A stretch of 64,000 nt of DNA from Rhynchopus euleeides (Eukaryota > Euglenozoa > Diplonemea > Diplonemida > Diplonemidae): positions 1,550,001-1,614,000 of the forward strand of contig OY723270.1 of the NCBI GenBank assembly GCA_963210315.1, written 5' to 3'. Made by a program: the position numbers and the translations under genes. How positions within the stretch are numbered: the first letter of the stretch is position 1; every line of letters begins with the position of its first letter. Of this stretch, positions 9,753 to 20,146 are shown in pieces. The notes under the pieces were generated by a model. It worked only from the letters and a program-made list of their open reading frames with translations. It had not been told where the DNA came from and ran no database searches.

Positions 9753-11060
9753 ATGCGTGCCGCACTGCTTGCCGCCCTGGCAGTCTGTGCTGCTGAGGGG
9801 ACGGCACCCAGCTCAGTGACGGTGCACTACATGTCGAACCGCGGTTGGGTCGACCATATCTACAGCTCCTCACAGGAGTGGGACATCTCCTGCACGCCCT
9901 ACAGCCTGATAGGATTCAATGACTATACCTCTGGGTCAGGATACAGCCTCACGGCAAGCTACGAACCGTTACGAAGTTACGAATCGCTGCATGGAGACGG
10001 TCAGAATGTGATGTGTGACTCCACTGGCTCTGTGAAGCTGAGGTACGCGCCGTTTAATGGCACTCATCTTGTGAGCGTGTCATGGTACCCTGTCACCACA
10101 TATGCACCCGCCACATACGAAACCAGCACGCGGACCCCCTATTGGATCACCCCAGTGCCCAGCCCAGCGACGATGCACTACGTGTCGGACACCGGATCTG
10201 TCGATAGTTACTACTCCACCCCACAGGAGTGGTCCATCTCCTGCACGCCGCACAGCACTGTGGTGTTACGCGTGATGCAAGTGACCTCCTATGCCACGTT
10301 CACGATGGGAGGGAGGTCGACGTCTTCTTCTGCGAACAATTACGATACCTGCCCCTCCTCCGGCAACTCCCGTGGCACGATGTCGCTGCTGTACACACCG
10401 ACCAACGGGAACAGTCACAGGCTGATGTTCAAATGGTACTCGAGCACAAATAGCCCCAGCTATTGGTACACCCCAGCGCCTACACCCAGCCCAGCAGCGA
10501 CGGTGCACTACATGACGTACTCCGGCTCGATCTTCAACTACTACAGCACCCCACAGGAGTGGCTCATCTCCTGCACGCCGTACAGCACCTTGTATGTGAC
10601 TGTGACTAAGTACTCAGGCGTGCTCCTCAAGGCAGACACGATGTATCTGTCCGAAGGGCTGTGGGATGTGAGCTGCCCCTACACGGGGCAGGTCAAGCTG
10701 TCGTACGTTCCTTACTCCGGCCCCAGCGAGGTGCTCATCTTGAAGTGGTCCCCTGATGCGGGAGATTCCCATAGCATCTCGCCGCTGCTGATCGCACTGG
10801 TTGCGACAGCCGGGTTGCTTGTTCTGGTGGGCGTCACCGTTGCTGTGTACTGCGGGTGTCGTGGGAAGGCTGCGGACCCCAACGCCTACAGCTCCAACGT
10901 GCAGGTCGAAGGGTACGCCGATGTTGTGCACACGGGTGGGTTCGGTGGGCTGCAGGACAGTTCCACTGCTGGGTACGTGGGTTACCCGTCTGTGGGGCAG
11001 CAGCCGATGAGCGCCATGAACGAGCAGCTGCTGCCGGCGGCGGAGATCGACCCGCTGTGA
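9753..11060 (+). CDS. Type I membrane protein with three repeated extracellular modules
   Basis: 435 codons from the ATG that begins a short hydrophobic leader (residues 1-18, MRAALLAALAVCAAEG); an upstream in-frame ATG at 9633 adds only a low-information extension. Three related modules of about 100-115 residues begin near residues 24, 141 and 251. Each opens with VHYMS or a variant, then PQEW and ISCTP, and ends in a strand-rich segment with a Trp. They are separated by Pro/Thr-rich linkers. A membrane segment follows at about 345-368 (LLVLVGVTVAVYCGCRG), then a 67-residue tail with Tyr, Gly and Asn. The modules could be beta-sandwich domains of CUB type, but I cannot show that. A receptor or surface role is inferred from topology. 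The broken copy at 8786-9092 shows a local duplication. Confidence 0.8.
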   Translation: MRAALLAALAVCAAEGTAPSSVTVHYMSNRGWVDHIYSSSQEWDISCTPYSLIGFNDYTSGSGYSLTASYEPLRSYESLHGDGQNVMCDSTGSVKLRYAPFNGTHLVSVSWYPVTTYAPATYETSTRTPYWITPVPSPATMHYVSDTGSVDSYYSTPQEWSISCTPHSTVVLRVMQVTSYATFTMGGRSTSSSANNYDTCPSSGNSRGTMSLLYTPTNGNSHRLMFKWYSSTNSPSYWYTPAPTPSPAATVHYMTYSGSIFNYYSTPQEWLISCTPYSTLYVTVTKYSGVLLKADTMYLSEGLWDVSCPYTGQVKLSYVPYSGPSEVLILKWSPDAGDSHSISPLLIALVATAGLLVLVGVTVAVYCGCRGKAADPNAYSSNVQVEGYADVVHTGGFGGLQDSSTAGYVGYPSVGQQPMSAMNEQLLPAAEIDPL

Positions 11061-11956
11061 TGCGATCCGAATGGCGTTCCCTCCAAGCCACACGCACTCC
11101 ACATCTTCTGTCTCTGTTCCTGTGAAGGGTGGAGACAGTCGCTGCCTTTTCTGCACCTTGGGCGAGATGCGGAAGGACACAACCACCACCGCCACCCTGA
11201 CACTCCTGACGGTCGAGAGGTTATATTTTTACAGAACGTGTGCCCCTTGAAAGAACACACTTTTTTTCATTCCGCCGGAACCGCCAACCAAGGGTTTCTC
11301 TGCACGACTGTGCGGTACACATGCACGGGAGATGGGAGCAGGGGGGTGGGGGGATGCGGCTGCGGTTGGCTTTGGCCCTTGTCTCTCTCCGTTACTAGTA
11401 AGTTCAGGAACTGGTCAGGGAAAGGGGGCGGTTGTCGGAGTCTTCGGGATTCGGCGGTTTTCGAGTTTTCGGCAATGTCCGGCGATGTTCCTCAAAACAT
11501 CTTTGGAGCTGTGTCAACGCAGAAACCTGTGCCGATGCAGATCATGCAGGACACACCACACCCGCAGCAGGCGTGTGTGGGTGCTCTCGCGATCGACGGA
11601 TCCCTGCTGGATCTTCTCTCCCCCTTTCTGGTTAGTTTATCGATTCATTCATCTTTCTTTGTTTTCCGTGTCCGCCCCCAGGGTTACAGCTTGGATATTT
11701 AAGACACACTCGTGTGGACATGCTTACCCACACGTTGCTTCACTCACCACACGAACGAAGAGAAGCTGACTTGGGGGATGGTCTCTCCAGAGGGGTTCAG
11801 TTCTGCAATCATCGCAATCTCACACGCTGCGGTGACTGAGGAACCTCCCGTGCATGCGACGGTACTGACCTGCTGCCACAGGCCCAGGTGGTGCTGTGGC
11901 TTGATTCGATCACTTCCGCAACACCCCAGGCAGGGACAACCGACACACAGGAAGGC
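11061..11956. other. Intergenic region before paralogue B
   Basis: No gene recognised. From about 11927 the sequence becomes identical to the 30 bp preceding paralogue A. Before that the two upstream regions are unrelated, which places the left edge of the duplicated block close to the start codon. Confidence 0.5.
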
Positions 11957-14593
11957 ATGCGGCGTGTGTGCGCGGCGGTGTGCCTGGCATGTGTGGTGCT
12001 GGCGGGTCCTGCCTTCGGGGGTGTGCTCGACGACCACCACAGGGCGGAGGACGTGATGTACCGCTTTGAGCGCGGGGTGGCGCGCGCTGCAGAGGTGCTG
12101 GCGGAGGAGAAGAGCCCTGTCCTGCTTGCGGCAGGCACGCCGCACCGCTACGCAGACAAGTTCGATCTGTCGGAGACAATGGGCAGGGCGGTGCTGGGCG
12201 GGCTTCGGACGTCGTTCGACAGCCTGGGCTTTGGGGAGGCCTTGTCTGCCAGCAGATGGGTCAGGCTCCGGCTCGTTGTGCAGAAGAACTGCACCGCTGC
12301 TGGTTCGCAGCGGATCGACGCGGACACAGGGACTGTGGTGTCGGTGGTTGGGATCTCAGCCGTTGTGCGGGATTTTTACACAGAGTACCTGTGGTCTGTG
12401 TCGACCAGGTATGTCCTGACCGTCTGGCGCAAGGAGCACCGGAACAGCGCTGCCGTGCCCGAGGTGTTCAGCATCGACAGGGACGCGGGGTCGTGCCGCA
12501 CCCCTGCGCGCAACGAGGAGGTGGAGGCGCTGCTGCGCAGCGTGTCGGCGCTGGGCGGGTGGGTGCGGTGGGCGTCGCGGGTGCTGCCGGTGGCGCCGTG
12601 CAATGCGGCAGAGGGTGCGTTTGTGCCGGTGCTGCCGCTGCTGGAGCGCGTGGGCAGCAACGCGACGTGCAGCAGCATGCCTGCGGCGGATATGGCGGTG
12701 CTGCTGCAGATGCAGCGCGACGCGCTCGTGGCGGGTGCGGCGCGGTGTGCGCAGAAGAAGGGGTGGGGCCCGCTCGCCAGGCTGTCGGCGCTTGCGGCGC
12801 ACGTGGCGGTGCTGCGGGAGGCGTACGTGTCTGCGGTGCAGTACGTGGAGAACCTGATGCGCGAGCAGCTGGTGCACGCGCTGGGGAAGGAGGTGTCACC
12901 CCCGGAGTTCACGTCCTTCATGGCGGGGCACGTGCGCGAGCTGCTGCAATCAGAGTACGCTGTGCGCGGGTTCAGCAGGGCCGTGCGGCGGACGCCGACA
13001 GCGTCACCGGAAGGCACGCTGTCGCTGCTGCGTGGTGGGGCGCTTTCCGGCAGCGACGGCGGCGGCGGCGGCGGGGACACGGACGGGCGGCTGCTGGTGC
13101 ACACGCTGGTGCGGGACGTGACGGAGGTGCAGGCACGTGCGCACTTCGCGCTGAACGCAGCGTCGGACGCAGCGCTGCACGGCACGGTGCACCTGCACAG
13201 CACGGTGGAGTACGCCTTCGGGGAGGGGGACGGGAGCAAGGAGCTGCTGCTGCGTGCTGCGGCGCGCGAGTTCGCCGGGTTTGTGCTGCTGGTGGGGCGC
13301 ATGGGGCCGGGCGGGCGCCTCGTCCCGACGTGCGCCCTCGTGGTGAAGAACAAGGAGACGCTCGACATCCCGCTGACGCTGCAGACCATCCCGCCGCCCG
13401 CAGAGTTCCGCGACTACATCGCGTCGCTGTCGCCGGAGCAGCAGCGCTTTGCAAAGGGGTACCGCAAGATGCAGCTGGCCGGGACGCTCTTCGCCTTTGC
13501 CACCGTCCAGCTGAGGCCGCTGATGGAGCGGGTGCTGAACCTGCCTGCGAACAGCCTCGTGAAGGAGTTCCAGCTGACGCACAAGCTGTCGCAGCTGTTC
13601 ATGGACTACGACGTGGGGAGCGAGATCCTCGCCTACGACCCGGATGCAGACGGGGAGAAGGACACAAACTCCACAAACTGGCAGGTGGGGTGTGTGAAGC
13701 AGCATGTCGACACCGTGCTGGGCTTCATTCGTCAAGGGCACAGGCTGCTGGGAGAGGACGAACCCGACTCACTGAAGCGTATGCGTCGCAGCGGCCGGGA
13801 GGCTAGGAGCTCTATGCGCTATCGCAGTGCTAGTGTGGCATACAGAACTGAGTCACCACGCAGCGGGGGGCATGCTGTGGGTCGCGGGTCCTCCGGGCGG
13901 GCTCCTGCTAGTTCACAGGCTTCGTTCGTAGCCGAGGATTTTGACGGTGCTGATACAGGCACAGCCAGAGGGCAGGCTGCTGATGCTGGTACAGCCAGCT
14001 GGCAGGCTGCTGATGCAGGTGCTGATGCGCATCATGAGGAGCAGGGGGCGCAAGGGGGTGATGCTCGCAACAACGGCGACGCTGTTACATCACAGGGAAG
14101 GCGCGCTGCAGCACACGACATGATCTCGAGCTTCCCGGAGCTGCTGGATGCAGCACTGGAGAGGCACGACCTGGGACGCGCACTCCGCCCCACCCTGATC
14201 GAGACCCACAGCCACTGGCAGCTCCGCACGCGCAAGTCCCTCGTGGCCCCCTTCCACACCGTGCAGCTCGGCACCGACGAACGGCAGCGGGAGACGGCAC
14301 GCGTGATGTCGCTGCTGGACTCGCTCACACGCGGTGGGGCGCTTCCCATCGAGCACAGCGAGCTGCATGTGCTCGTGCCTGTGACGCACCGCTTTGCCCA
14401 CTCGCTGATGGACATGGCGGTGGTGCACAACATGAACCCGATCGAGACGGTCGACGCGTCGGTGCTGCTGGTGGCTGCCACCCTCTTCAACGCAACAGCC
14501 GATGCCCTCGTCTCCCCACAGCAGGCACACCTGAAGCTGTCTGCCAAGCACCTCTTCCGACCTGCACGAGACGGCCCACACACCTCCGACTAG
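11957..14593 (+). CDS. Secreted/lumenal paralogue B of the same protist family
   Basis: 878 codons. The ORF is open from 11888, but the start is chosen at the Met that begins the conserved leader. It is almost identical to the 4321 gene, with two clear differences. First, 48 codons rich in Gln, Ser, Glu and Gly are missing between EV and FSIDRD; the junction lies where GAGGTG and GTGTTC recur, as expected from a deletion between short direct repeats. Second, the variable segment before the C-terminal block is unrelated in sequence (RMRRSGREARSS, then repeats around GTA and QAADAG) and longer. It shares AHHEEQGAQGGDA with paralogue C but not with A. Family motifs (SPEQQRFAK, LPIEHSELHV) are intact. 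The function is unknown, and secretion is inferred from the leader. Confidence 0.85.
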   Translation: MRRVCAAVCLACVVLAGPAFGGVLDDHHRAEDVMYRFERGVARAAEVLAEEKSPVLLAAGTPHRYADKFDLSETMGRAVLGGLRTSFDSLGFGEALSASRWVRLRLVVQKNCTAAGSQRIDADTGTVVSVVGISAVVRDFYTEYLWSVSTRYVLTVWRKEHRNSAAVPEVFSIDRDAGSCRTPARNEEVEALLRSVSALGGWVRWASRVLPVAPCNAAEGAFVPVLPLLERVGSNATCSSMPAADMAVLLQMQRDALVAGAARCAQKKGWGPLARLSALAAHVAVLREAYVSAVQYVENLMREQLVHALGKEVSPPEFTSFMAGHVRELLQSEYAVRGFSRAVRRTPTASPEGTLSLLRGGALSGSDGGGGGGDTDGRLLVHTLVRDVTEVQARAHFALNAASDAALHGTVHLHSTVEYAFGEGDGSKELLLRAAAREFAGFVLLVGRMGPGGRLVPTCALVVKNKETLDIPLTLQTIPPPAEFRDYIASLSPEQQRFAKGYRKMQLAGTLFAFATVQLRPLMERVLNLPANSLVKEFQLTHKLSQLFMDYDVGSEILAYDPDADGEKDTNSTNWQVGCVKQHVDTVLGFIRQGHRLLGEDEPDSLKRMRRSGREARSSMRYRSASVAYRTESPRSGGHAVGRGSSGRAPASSQASFVAEDFDGADTGTARGQAADAGTASWQAADAGADAHHEEQGAQGGDARNNGDAVTSQGRRAAAHDMISSFPELLDAALERHDLGRALRPTLIETHSHWQLRTRKSLVAPFHTVQLGTDERQRETARVMSLLDSLTRGGALPIEHSELHVLVPVTHRFAHSLMDMAVVHNMNPIETVDASVLLVAATLFNATADALVSPQQAHLKLSAKHLFRPARDGPHTSD

Positions 14594-14980
14594 CTGCCTG
14601 CACCCCCGGGTGCCGGTGTTGCCGCAACACAGCCCGCACAGCCGACCACCCTCGCAAGGTGTCGGACGCTCCCCGGTGCGTCTTGAGTGAACATGAGGTT
14701 GGCGCTGCGCACTGTGCGCGGTGGGCCCTGCCCGTCAGACTATAGGGGTTAGTTACAGCGGGGGGCGCACCCCCTCTTCGGGTGGGCACCCCGCTTTGGC
14801 TCCTGCTCCAAACCCCACTCTGGGGTCGGGACCACCGCGCACCTCTCACTGCATCGCCACCCCCTCCCCCACATCTGCTGCCATTGGCAACTCCCCACAC
14901 CTGTTGCACGAGGTCCCGTGAACTGACGCGTGCCTTCCCGATCTGGCCTCCTGTCCCTGCCCGAGATGGCAGTGTGCTGG
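14594..14980 (+). repeat. 3' flank of paralogue B, shared with A and C
   Basis: Nearly identical to 6997-7382 and 20147-20535. The match stops abruptly after GTGTGCTGGG, marking the right edge of the duplicated or converted tract in this copy. Confidence 0.8.
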
Positions 14981-15592
14981 GTAGGTTTTCTGTTTGGACT
15001 CTTTTCGTTTTTTGTGACAAAATCACCGCGCTCGCGGAAAGCGGTCAGATCGATGAAGGTTGCAGTGGGATCACTGCTTTGTTCACGTCCATTGTGTTCA
15101 CCTACGCTCCACGTTCCAACGTGCGGGTGACCAAGAGATTGCACAAACAACATGAGAGGGTGAGCTTCCGCCTCATGGGAGGCGCTCCTTCCGGCTTGCG
15201 CTGCCCACCCATCCCACCCCCGTCCCCTTCCCACATTCTTTCTTTTCTTTTAGGGGAGACGTCCTCGCAGTGGCTGTTTGGCCTGACGCGATTCCCCGCC
15301 TCAAAGCAGACCCACCTGGCAGCTACTCAAGGCACATCCCCGCTCTCCTGGGTGGGGTGCGAGGAGCACAGCCAAAACCATACCGTACCCCCCCCCCCCC
15401 CCAGGTGCAGGCCGGAAACAGGCATGTCGCTAAGCGTCGACCGTCGACCCAGTGATTTTCGGTTTCCCCCCCCCCATAAAAAAGCGTCGACCCAGTGGAA
15501 CTGGGTTGACGCTTGGTCGAGGCTTACCTAGCGTCAACCCACTTTCACTGGGTCGACGTCGAAGAGAGTATGGTTTTGCAGGAACAGATGCT
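14981..15592. other. Intergenic DNA with GTCGACCCAGTG inverted repeats
   Basis: No gene recognised. C runs lie at 15389-15402 and 15466-15475. Between 15430 and 15560, GTCGACCCAGTG and its near reverse complement CACTGGGTCGAC recur several times with short spacers and could form hairpins. Confidence 0.45.
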
Positions 15593-15980
15593 CACTACCG
15601 TGGCCTCCGGCGGCTGGGGGGCTCCGCCCCCCAGACCCCCCTGTGGCGTATGTCTCGTACTCAAGTCATTCGATTACCACCAGGTCAGGGAATCCAACCA
15701 CTCCAGTAGCCTCAGGGGGACGCAGCCAACTCACACAGAACCTGTACGCCCACAATGAACAGATGTTCACTACCGTGGCCTCCGGCGGCTGGGGGGCTCT
15801 GCCCCCAGACCCCCCATCTCGCGCGCCCTTCTAGTAACCAAGTCCTTGCGCTTCAACGGCCGTGGCATATCAGGGGGTAGCGTCGAAATCATGGTCCCGA
15901 AAGCCATTTTTTGGGTTTCCTCCACCCGAGGATGGCGCGAGCGGGAGAGGAACCACGGAAGGAACCCAGCGCCTCACACC
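15593..15980 (+). repeat. Hairpin repeat GGGGGGCTCCGCCCCCC and attached dispersed repeat
   Basis: Two copies of GTGGCCTCCGGCGGCTGG followed by a G-run/C-run hairpin and CAGACCCCC lie at about 15598-15645 and 15774-15820. The second is followed by a tract (AAGTCCTTGCGCTTC, GTGGCATATCAGGGGGTA, GATGGCGCGAGCGGGAGAGG) found again at 51362-51530. Further hairpin copies are at 22378-22440, 22550-22590 and, shortened, 16231-16262. This is a dispersed family. Confidence 0.65.
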
Positions 15981-17276
15981 GTGCCCACCTAGTGGTCCAC
16001 CGACGGGAAAATTAGGCAACAACACGAGCGCGCGCGAAGCGCGCGCGAGAAAAATTGCCCCCTAGTGTTTTCCCCCCTGATCCCCCCCCCAAAACAGGAG
16101 CGTCAACCCACCAAATCTCCAAAATCGAAAAGTTAGCGACAGGCCTGGGCCGGAAAAAACACTGGATTTCAGACACAACCTGCATAACGAGTGAAGGGTG
16201 ATCATTCTTGTGCTTCCTTCTACTTCTATTTCACTGGCCTGGGGGGCTCCGCCCCCCAGGCTGTAATCCCATGCATACCTGGGCGCCTTTAATGTCCCGG
16301 TCGCCCCCGCTTTACTTGTTCGCTCCCTCAAACCCTTGAGATTGTCCGCCTCAGGACCCCCGGGGGGGCGGACAATTCCAAGAGTTTATACCGGGTGCTA
16401 AGGCTGCAGTGCGTAATCGTGCTGATAGGGATGTGCTGTCACTGGTCACAAACCCATCGTGCTGCGTTTCTAGCGGCTCTTTCGACAAGTTTCCAGGCAC
16501 ATTCCCGCGACAAAATGAAAGCAAGATATACACTAACCCCACCCTTCATCAGGCTCAGGGTGTGATCAGTTCAGGGTTTTGTGTGTAGAAGCGCCACCGC
16601 AACAAACAAAAGGAGATCCATCAGAGCGGTTGTAGCTGTGAAGTGATGCCTCTGATTAAACTAGCATTTTGCTTGTTGCACTGGCGGCCTTTCTCCGCAC
16701 GACATGCATTCCTGCCGCGCTTGCTTGTTTTCCAACCGGCTGCGCGGAAAAGATCTTTGCCTCTGTGGGTCTTCGCTACCGTTAAGTTGTCGGCAAAGCT
16801 CGTCGATTTCCTCCTCTACATAGGAGGAAAGTCAGCAAACCTCGCCGTTTTTTTGCCCTGTCGAGGGTCAGCGAATGGATGGCAGATGGCGTCACCTGCA
16901 CCTGCACCTCAGGGAGGGGCAGCTGGGTGGTTGCACTGTCAATGGAGCACCGGATACGGAATGCCCGTCATGTTGAGGGTGTGCCGACCCTTACCCGGCT
17001 GCCCGCTGGGGTGTTCGGGAGGGATGTGGTGCCCGGAATGTCCGACATCCCGATTGCCCCCGACCCCCGCACCTACACACACACCGTGCAGGACAGGACC
17101 AGCCGGCCGTGCGTCATTTTTTGTGTCAAACGCACCGTGCTCACGGAAAGCGTTCAGATCGAAGGTTGCAGTGGGGGGCAACTTTGTATTCACCTACACA
17201 CGTGCAGGTGACCCGGAAGGTCGCACAAACAAAGCAAAAGAAAACCCGGCATGGTGTGATCATGGAACCCCCCAGA

Positions 17277-17333
17277 ACTGGCACAGACCTGGCACAGACC
17301 TGGCACAGAACCGGCACAGAACTGGCACAGAAC
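17277..17333 (+). repeat. Short tandem array, unit CTGGCACAGA(C/A)C
   Basis: About five imperfect copies of a 12-bp unit (CTGGCACAGACC and variants CCGGCACAGAAC) in direct order, 140-200 bp before the start codon of paralogue C. Confidence 0.7.
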
Positions 17334-17376
17334 CCCTATATGATCACACCACGGCAGTCATTTTTTCCTGGTGTCA

Positions 17377-17396
17377 TGCGTTGACGCTTCCACACC
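17377..17396 (+). promoter_or_regulatory. Conserved upstream motif before paralogue C
   Basis: TCATGCGTTGACGCTTCCAC, about 100 bp before the start codon, matches the element before paralogue A, the minus-strand Cys/His gene and 52602-52622. The role is unknown. Confidence 0.35.
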
Positions 17397-17476
17397 ACGG
17401 CACTCTCACCCCACCACACTGCACCGCCACTCCTACCCCACGCGGGACGGCAGAAACAACCGGCACACAGCACGGC

Positions 17477-20146
17477 ATGCGGCGTGTGTGCGCGGCGGTG
17501 TGCCTGGCATGTGTGGTGCTGGCGGGGCCTGCCTTCGGGGGTGTGCTCGACGACCACCACAGGGCGGAGGACGTCATGTACCGCTTTGAGCGCGGGGTGG
17601 CGCGCGCTGCAGAGGTGCTGGCGGAGGAGAAGAACCCTGTCCTGCTTGCGGCAGGCACGCCGCACCGCTACGTCGACAAGTTCCACGCAGTCGAAATGAT
17701 GAGCCTCGCACTGCTGGCGTCTGCCCGGACAGCCTTCGAGGCATTCGGCTTTGCTGGTGCGATTGCAAAGGAGACAACCAAGTTGCGGCTGACGCTGCAG
17801 AGCAACTGTACATACAACAGTTCCCGTGAGGTGGTGGACAGACAAGGGGAGGTCTATACAACTGCCACCTTCATTCCGCTGATGACGTCGTACCAACAAC
17901 GCTACCTTGAGTTCTCGTGGGACGTCAAGCTGCGGTATGTGTTGGAGGTGTGGCAGGGGGGTGGCAAGGCTGTCGCACTGCTGTCGGGTACGACCGTGCA
18001 TCAGCTGAAGACTAACCGTGACGTGTCGCCCCAGGCCGAGGTGGGGCCCGAGGAGTCGGAGGAGGTGGGGCTGGCGTGGCTTGCGCGTGCCTCGGGAGGG
18101 GAGGAGGGGGGTGGCGGCAGCGTGTTCAGCATCGACAGGGACGCGGGGTCGTGCCGCACCCCTGCGCGCAACGAGGAGGTGGAGGCGCTGCTGCGCAGCG
18201 TGTCGGCGCTGGGCGGGTGGGTGCGGTGGGCGTCGCGGGTGCTGCCGGTGGCGCCGTGCAATGCGGCAGAGGGTGCGTTTGTGCCGGTGCTGCCGCTGCT
18301 GGAGCGCGTGGGCAGCAACGCGACGTGCAGCAGCATGCCTGCGGCGGACATGGCGGTGCTGCTGCAGATGCAGCGCGACGCGCTCGTGGCGGGTGCGGCG
18401 CGGTGTGCGCAGAAGAAGGGGTGGGGCCCGCTCGCCAGGCTGTCGGCGCTTGCGGCGCACGTGGCGGTGCTGCGGGAGGCGTACGTGTCTGCGGTGCAGT
18501 ACGTGGAGAACCTGATGCGCGAGCAGCTGGTGCACGCGCTGGGGAAGGAGGTGTCACCCCCGGAGTTCACGTCCTTCATGGCGGGGCACGTGCGCGAGCT
18601 GCTGCAATCAGAGTACGCTGTGCGCGGGTTCAGCAGGGCCGTGCGGCGGACGCCGACAGCGTCACCGGAAGGCACGCTGTCGCTGCTGCGTGGTGGGGCG
18701 CTTTCCGGCAGCGACGGCGGCGGCGGCGGCGGGGACACGGACGGGCGGCTGCTGGTGCACACGCTGGTGCGGGACGTGACGGAGGTGCAGGCACGTGCGC
18801 ACTTCGCGCTGAACGCAGCGTCGGACGCAGCGCTGCACGGCACGGTGCACCTGCACAGCACGGTGGAGTACGCCTTCGGGGAGGGGGACGGGAGCAAGGA
18901 GCTGCTGCTGCGTGCTGCGGCGCGCGAGTTCGCCGGGTTTGTGCTGCTGGTGGGGCGCATGGGGCCGGGCGGGCGCCTCGTCCCGACGTGCGCCCTCGTG
19001 GTGAAGAACAAGGAGACGCTCGACATCCCGCTGACGCTGCAGACCATCCCGCCGCCCGCAGAGTTCCGCGACTACATCGCGTCGCTGTCGCCGGAGCAGC
19101 AGCGCTTTGCAAAGGGGTACCGCAAGATGCAGCTGGCCGGGACGCTCTTCGCCTTTGCCACCGTCCAGCTGAGGCCGCTGATGGAGCGGGTGCTGAACCT
19201 GCCTGCGAACAGCCTCGTGAAGGAGTTCCAGCTGACGCACAAGCTGTCGCAGCTGTTCATGGACTACGACGTGGGGAGCGAGATCCTCGCCTACGACCCG
19301 GATGCAGACGGGGAGAAGGACACAAACTCCACAAACTGGCAGGTGGGGTGTGTGAAGCAGCATGTCGACACCGTGCTGGGCTTCATCCGTGAGGAGCAGA
19401 TGCTGCTGCGTAACGAGCAGCGCACAGACCGGGAGCAGCCCAAGGCACGACCCCACCATGATGCATCTGCACCTGCGACGCACCAAGGGGGATCTCTGCT
19501 CGAATTCCTGTTCACTTCAAGATATTATCGACCGGCAGCACGACTGCGCCACGCGGAGCCTGCAGAGGCCCTCGGTGCTGCGCATCATGAGGAGCAGGGG
19601 GCGCAAGGGGGTGATGCTCACAACAACGGCGACGCTGTTGCATCACAGGGAAGGCGCGCTGCAGCACACGACATGATCTCGAGCTTCCCGGAGCTGCTGG
19701 ATGCAGCACTGGAGAGGCACGACCTGGAACGCGCACTCCGCCCCACCCTGATCGAGACACACAGCCACTGGCAGCTCCGCACGCGCAAGTCCCTCGTGGC
19801 CCCCTTCCACACCGTGCGGCTCGGCACCGACGAACGGCAGCGGGAGACGGCACGCGTGATGTCGCTGCTGGACTCGCTCACACGCGGTGGGGCGCTTCCC
19901 ATCGAGCACAGCGAGCTGCATGTGCTCGTGCCTGTGACGCACCGCTTTGCCCACTCGCTGATGGACATGGCGGTGGTGCACAACAAGAACCCGATCGAGA
20001 CGGTCGACGCGTCGGTGCTGCTGGTGGCTGCCACCCTCTTCAACGCAACAGCCGATGCCCTCGTCTCCCCACAGCAGGCACACCTGAAGCTGTCTGCCAA
20101 GCACCTCTTCCGACCTGCACGAGACGGCCCACACACCTCCGACTAG
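17477..20146 (+). CDS. Secreted/lumenal paralogue C, mosaic N-terminal block
   Basis: 889 codons from the Met that begins the shared leader. Residues 1-66 are nearly identical to A and B. About 115 residues (nt 17680-18030) are then only distantly related to A in the same positions (for example LRLTLQSNCT against LRLVVQKNCT, RYVLEVW against RYVLTVW). From CCCCAGGCCGAGGTGGGG (about 18031) identity returns to near 100 percent and holds through the family motifs (FSRAVRR, FALNAASD, SPEQQRFAK) to about residue 640. The next segment is unique (DREQPKARPHHDA and following), and then the C-terminal block and 3' flank are again near identical. This is the pattern of cassette exchange or gene conversion. 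An NCT glycosylation site is kept in the divergent block. Confidence 0.85.
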   Translation: MRRVCAAVCLACVVLAGPAFGGVLDDHHRAEDVMYRFERGVARAAEVLAEEKNPVLLAAGTPHRYVDKFHAVEMMSLALLASARTAFEAFGFAGAIAKETTKLRLTLQSNCTYNSSREVVDRQGEVYTTATFIPLMTSYQQRYLEFSWDVKLRYVLEVWQGGGKAVALLSGTTVHQLKTNRDVSPQAEVGPEESEEVGLAWLARASGGEEGGGGSVFSIDRDAGSCRTPARNEEVEALLRSVSALGGWVRWASRVLPVAPCNAAEGAFVPVLPLLERVGSNATCSSMPAADMAVLLQMQRDALVAGAARCAQKKGWGPLARLSALAAHVAVLREAYVSAVQYVENLMREQLVHALGKEVSPPEFTSFMAGHVRELLQSEYAVRGFSRAVRRTPTASPEGTLSLLRGGALSGSDGGGGGGDTDGRLLVHTLVRDVTEVQARAHFALNAASDAALHGTVHLHSTVEYAFGEGDGSKELLLRAAAREFAGFVLLVGRMGPGGRLVPTCALVVKNKETLDIPLTLQTIPPPAEFRDYIASLSPEQQRFAKGYRKMQLAGTLFAFATVQLRPLMERVLNLPANSLVKEFQLTHKLSQLFMDYDVGSEILAYDPDADGEKDTNSTNWQVGCVKQHVDTVLGFIREEQMLLRNEQRTDREQPKARPHHDASAPATHQGGSLLEFLFTSRYYRPAARLRHAEPAEALGAAHHEEQGAQGGDAHNNGDAVASQGRRAAAHDMISSFPELLDAALERHDLERALRPTLIETHSHWQLRTRKSLVAPFHTVRLGTDERQRETARVMSLLDSLTRGGALPIEHSELHVLVPVTHRFAHSLMDMAVVHNKNPIETVDASVLLVAATLFNATADALVSPQQAHLKLSAKHLFRPARDGPHTSD

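Larger units (their letters stand above)
15981..17476. other. Intergenic region before paralogue C
   Basis: No gene supported. The frame of paralogue C stays open back to 16643, but the added residues have no counterpart in the other paralogues. C and G runs are common. A short tandem array of CTGGCACAGACC-like 12-mers lies at 17277-17333. The conserved upstream motif is at 17377-17396. Confidence 0.45.

Noticed and set aside
16643-17476. N-terminal extension of paralogue C
   Set aside because: The frame is open, but the sequence has no counterpart in the paralogues and would bury the signal peptide; the conserved Met at 17477 is preferred.
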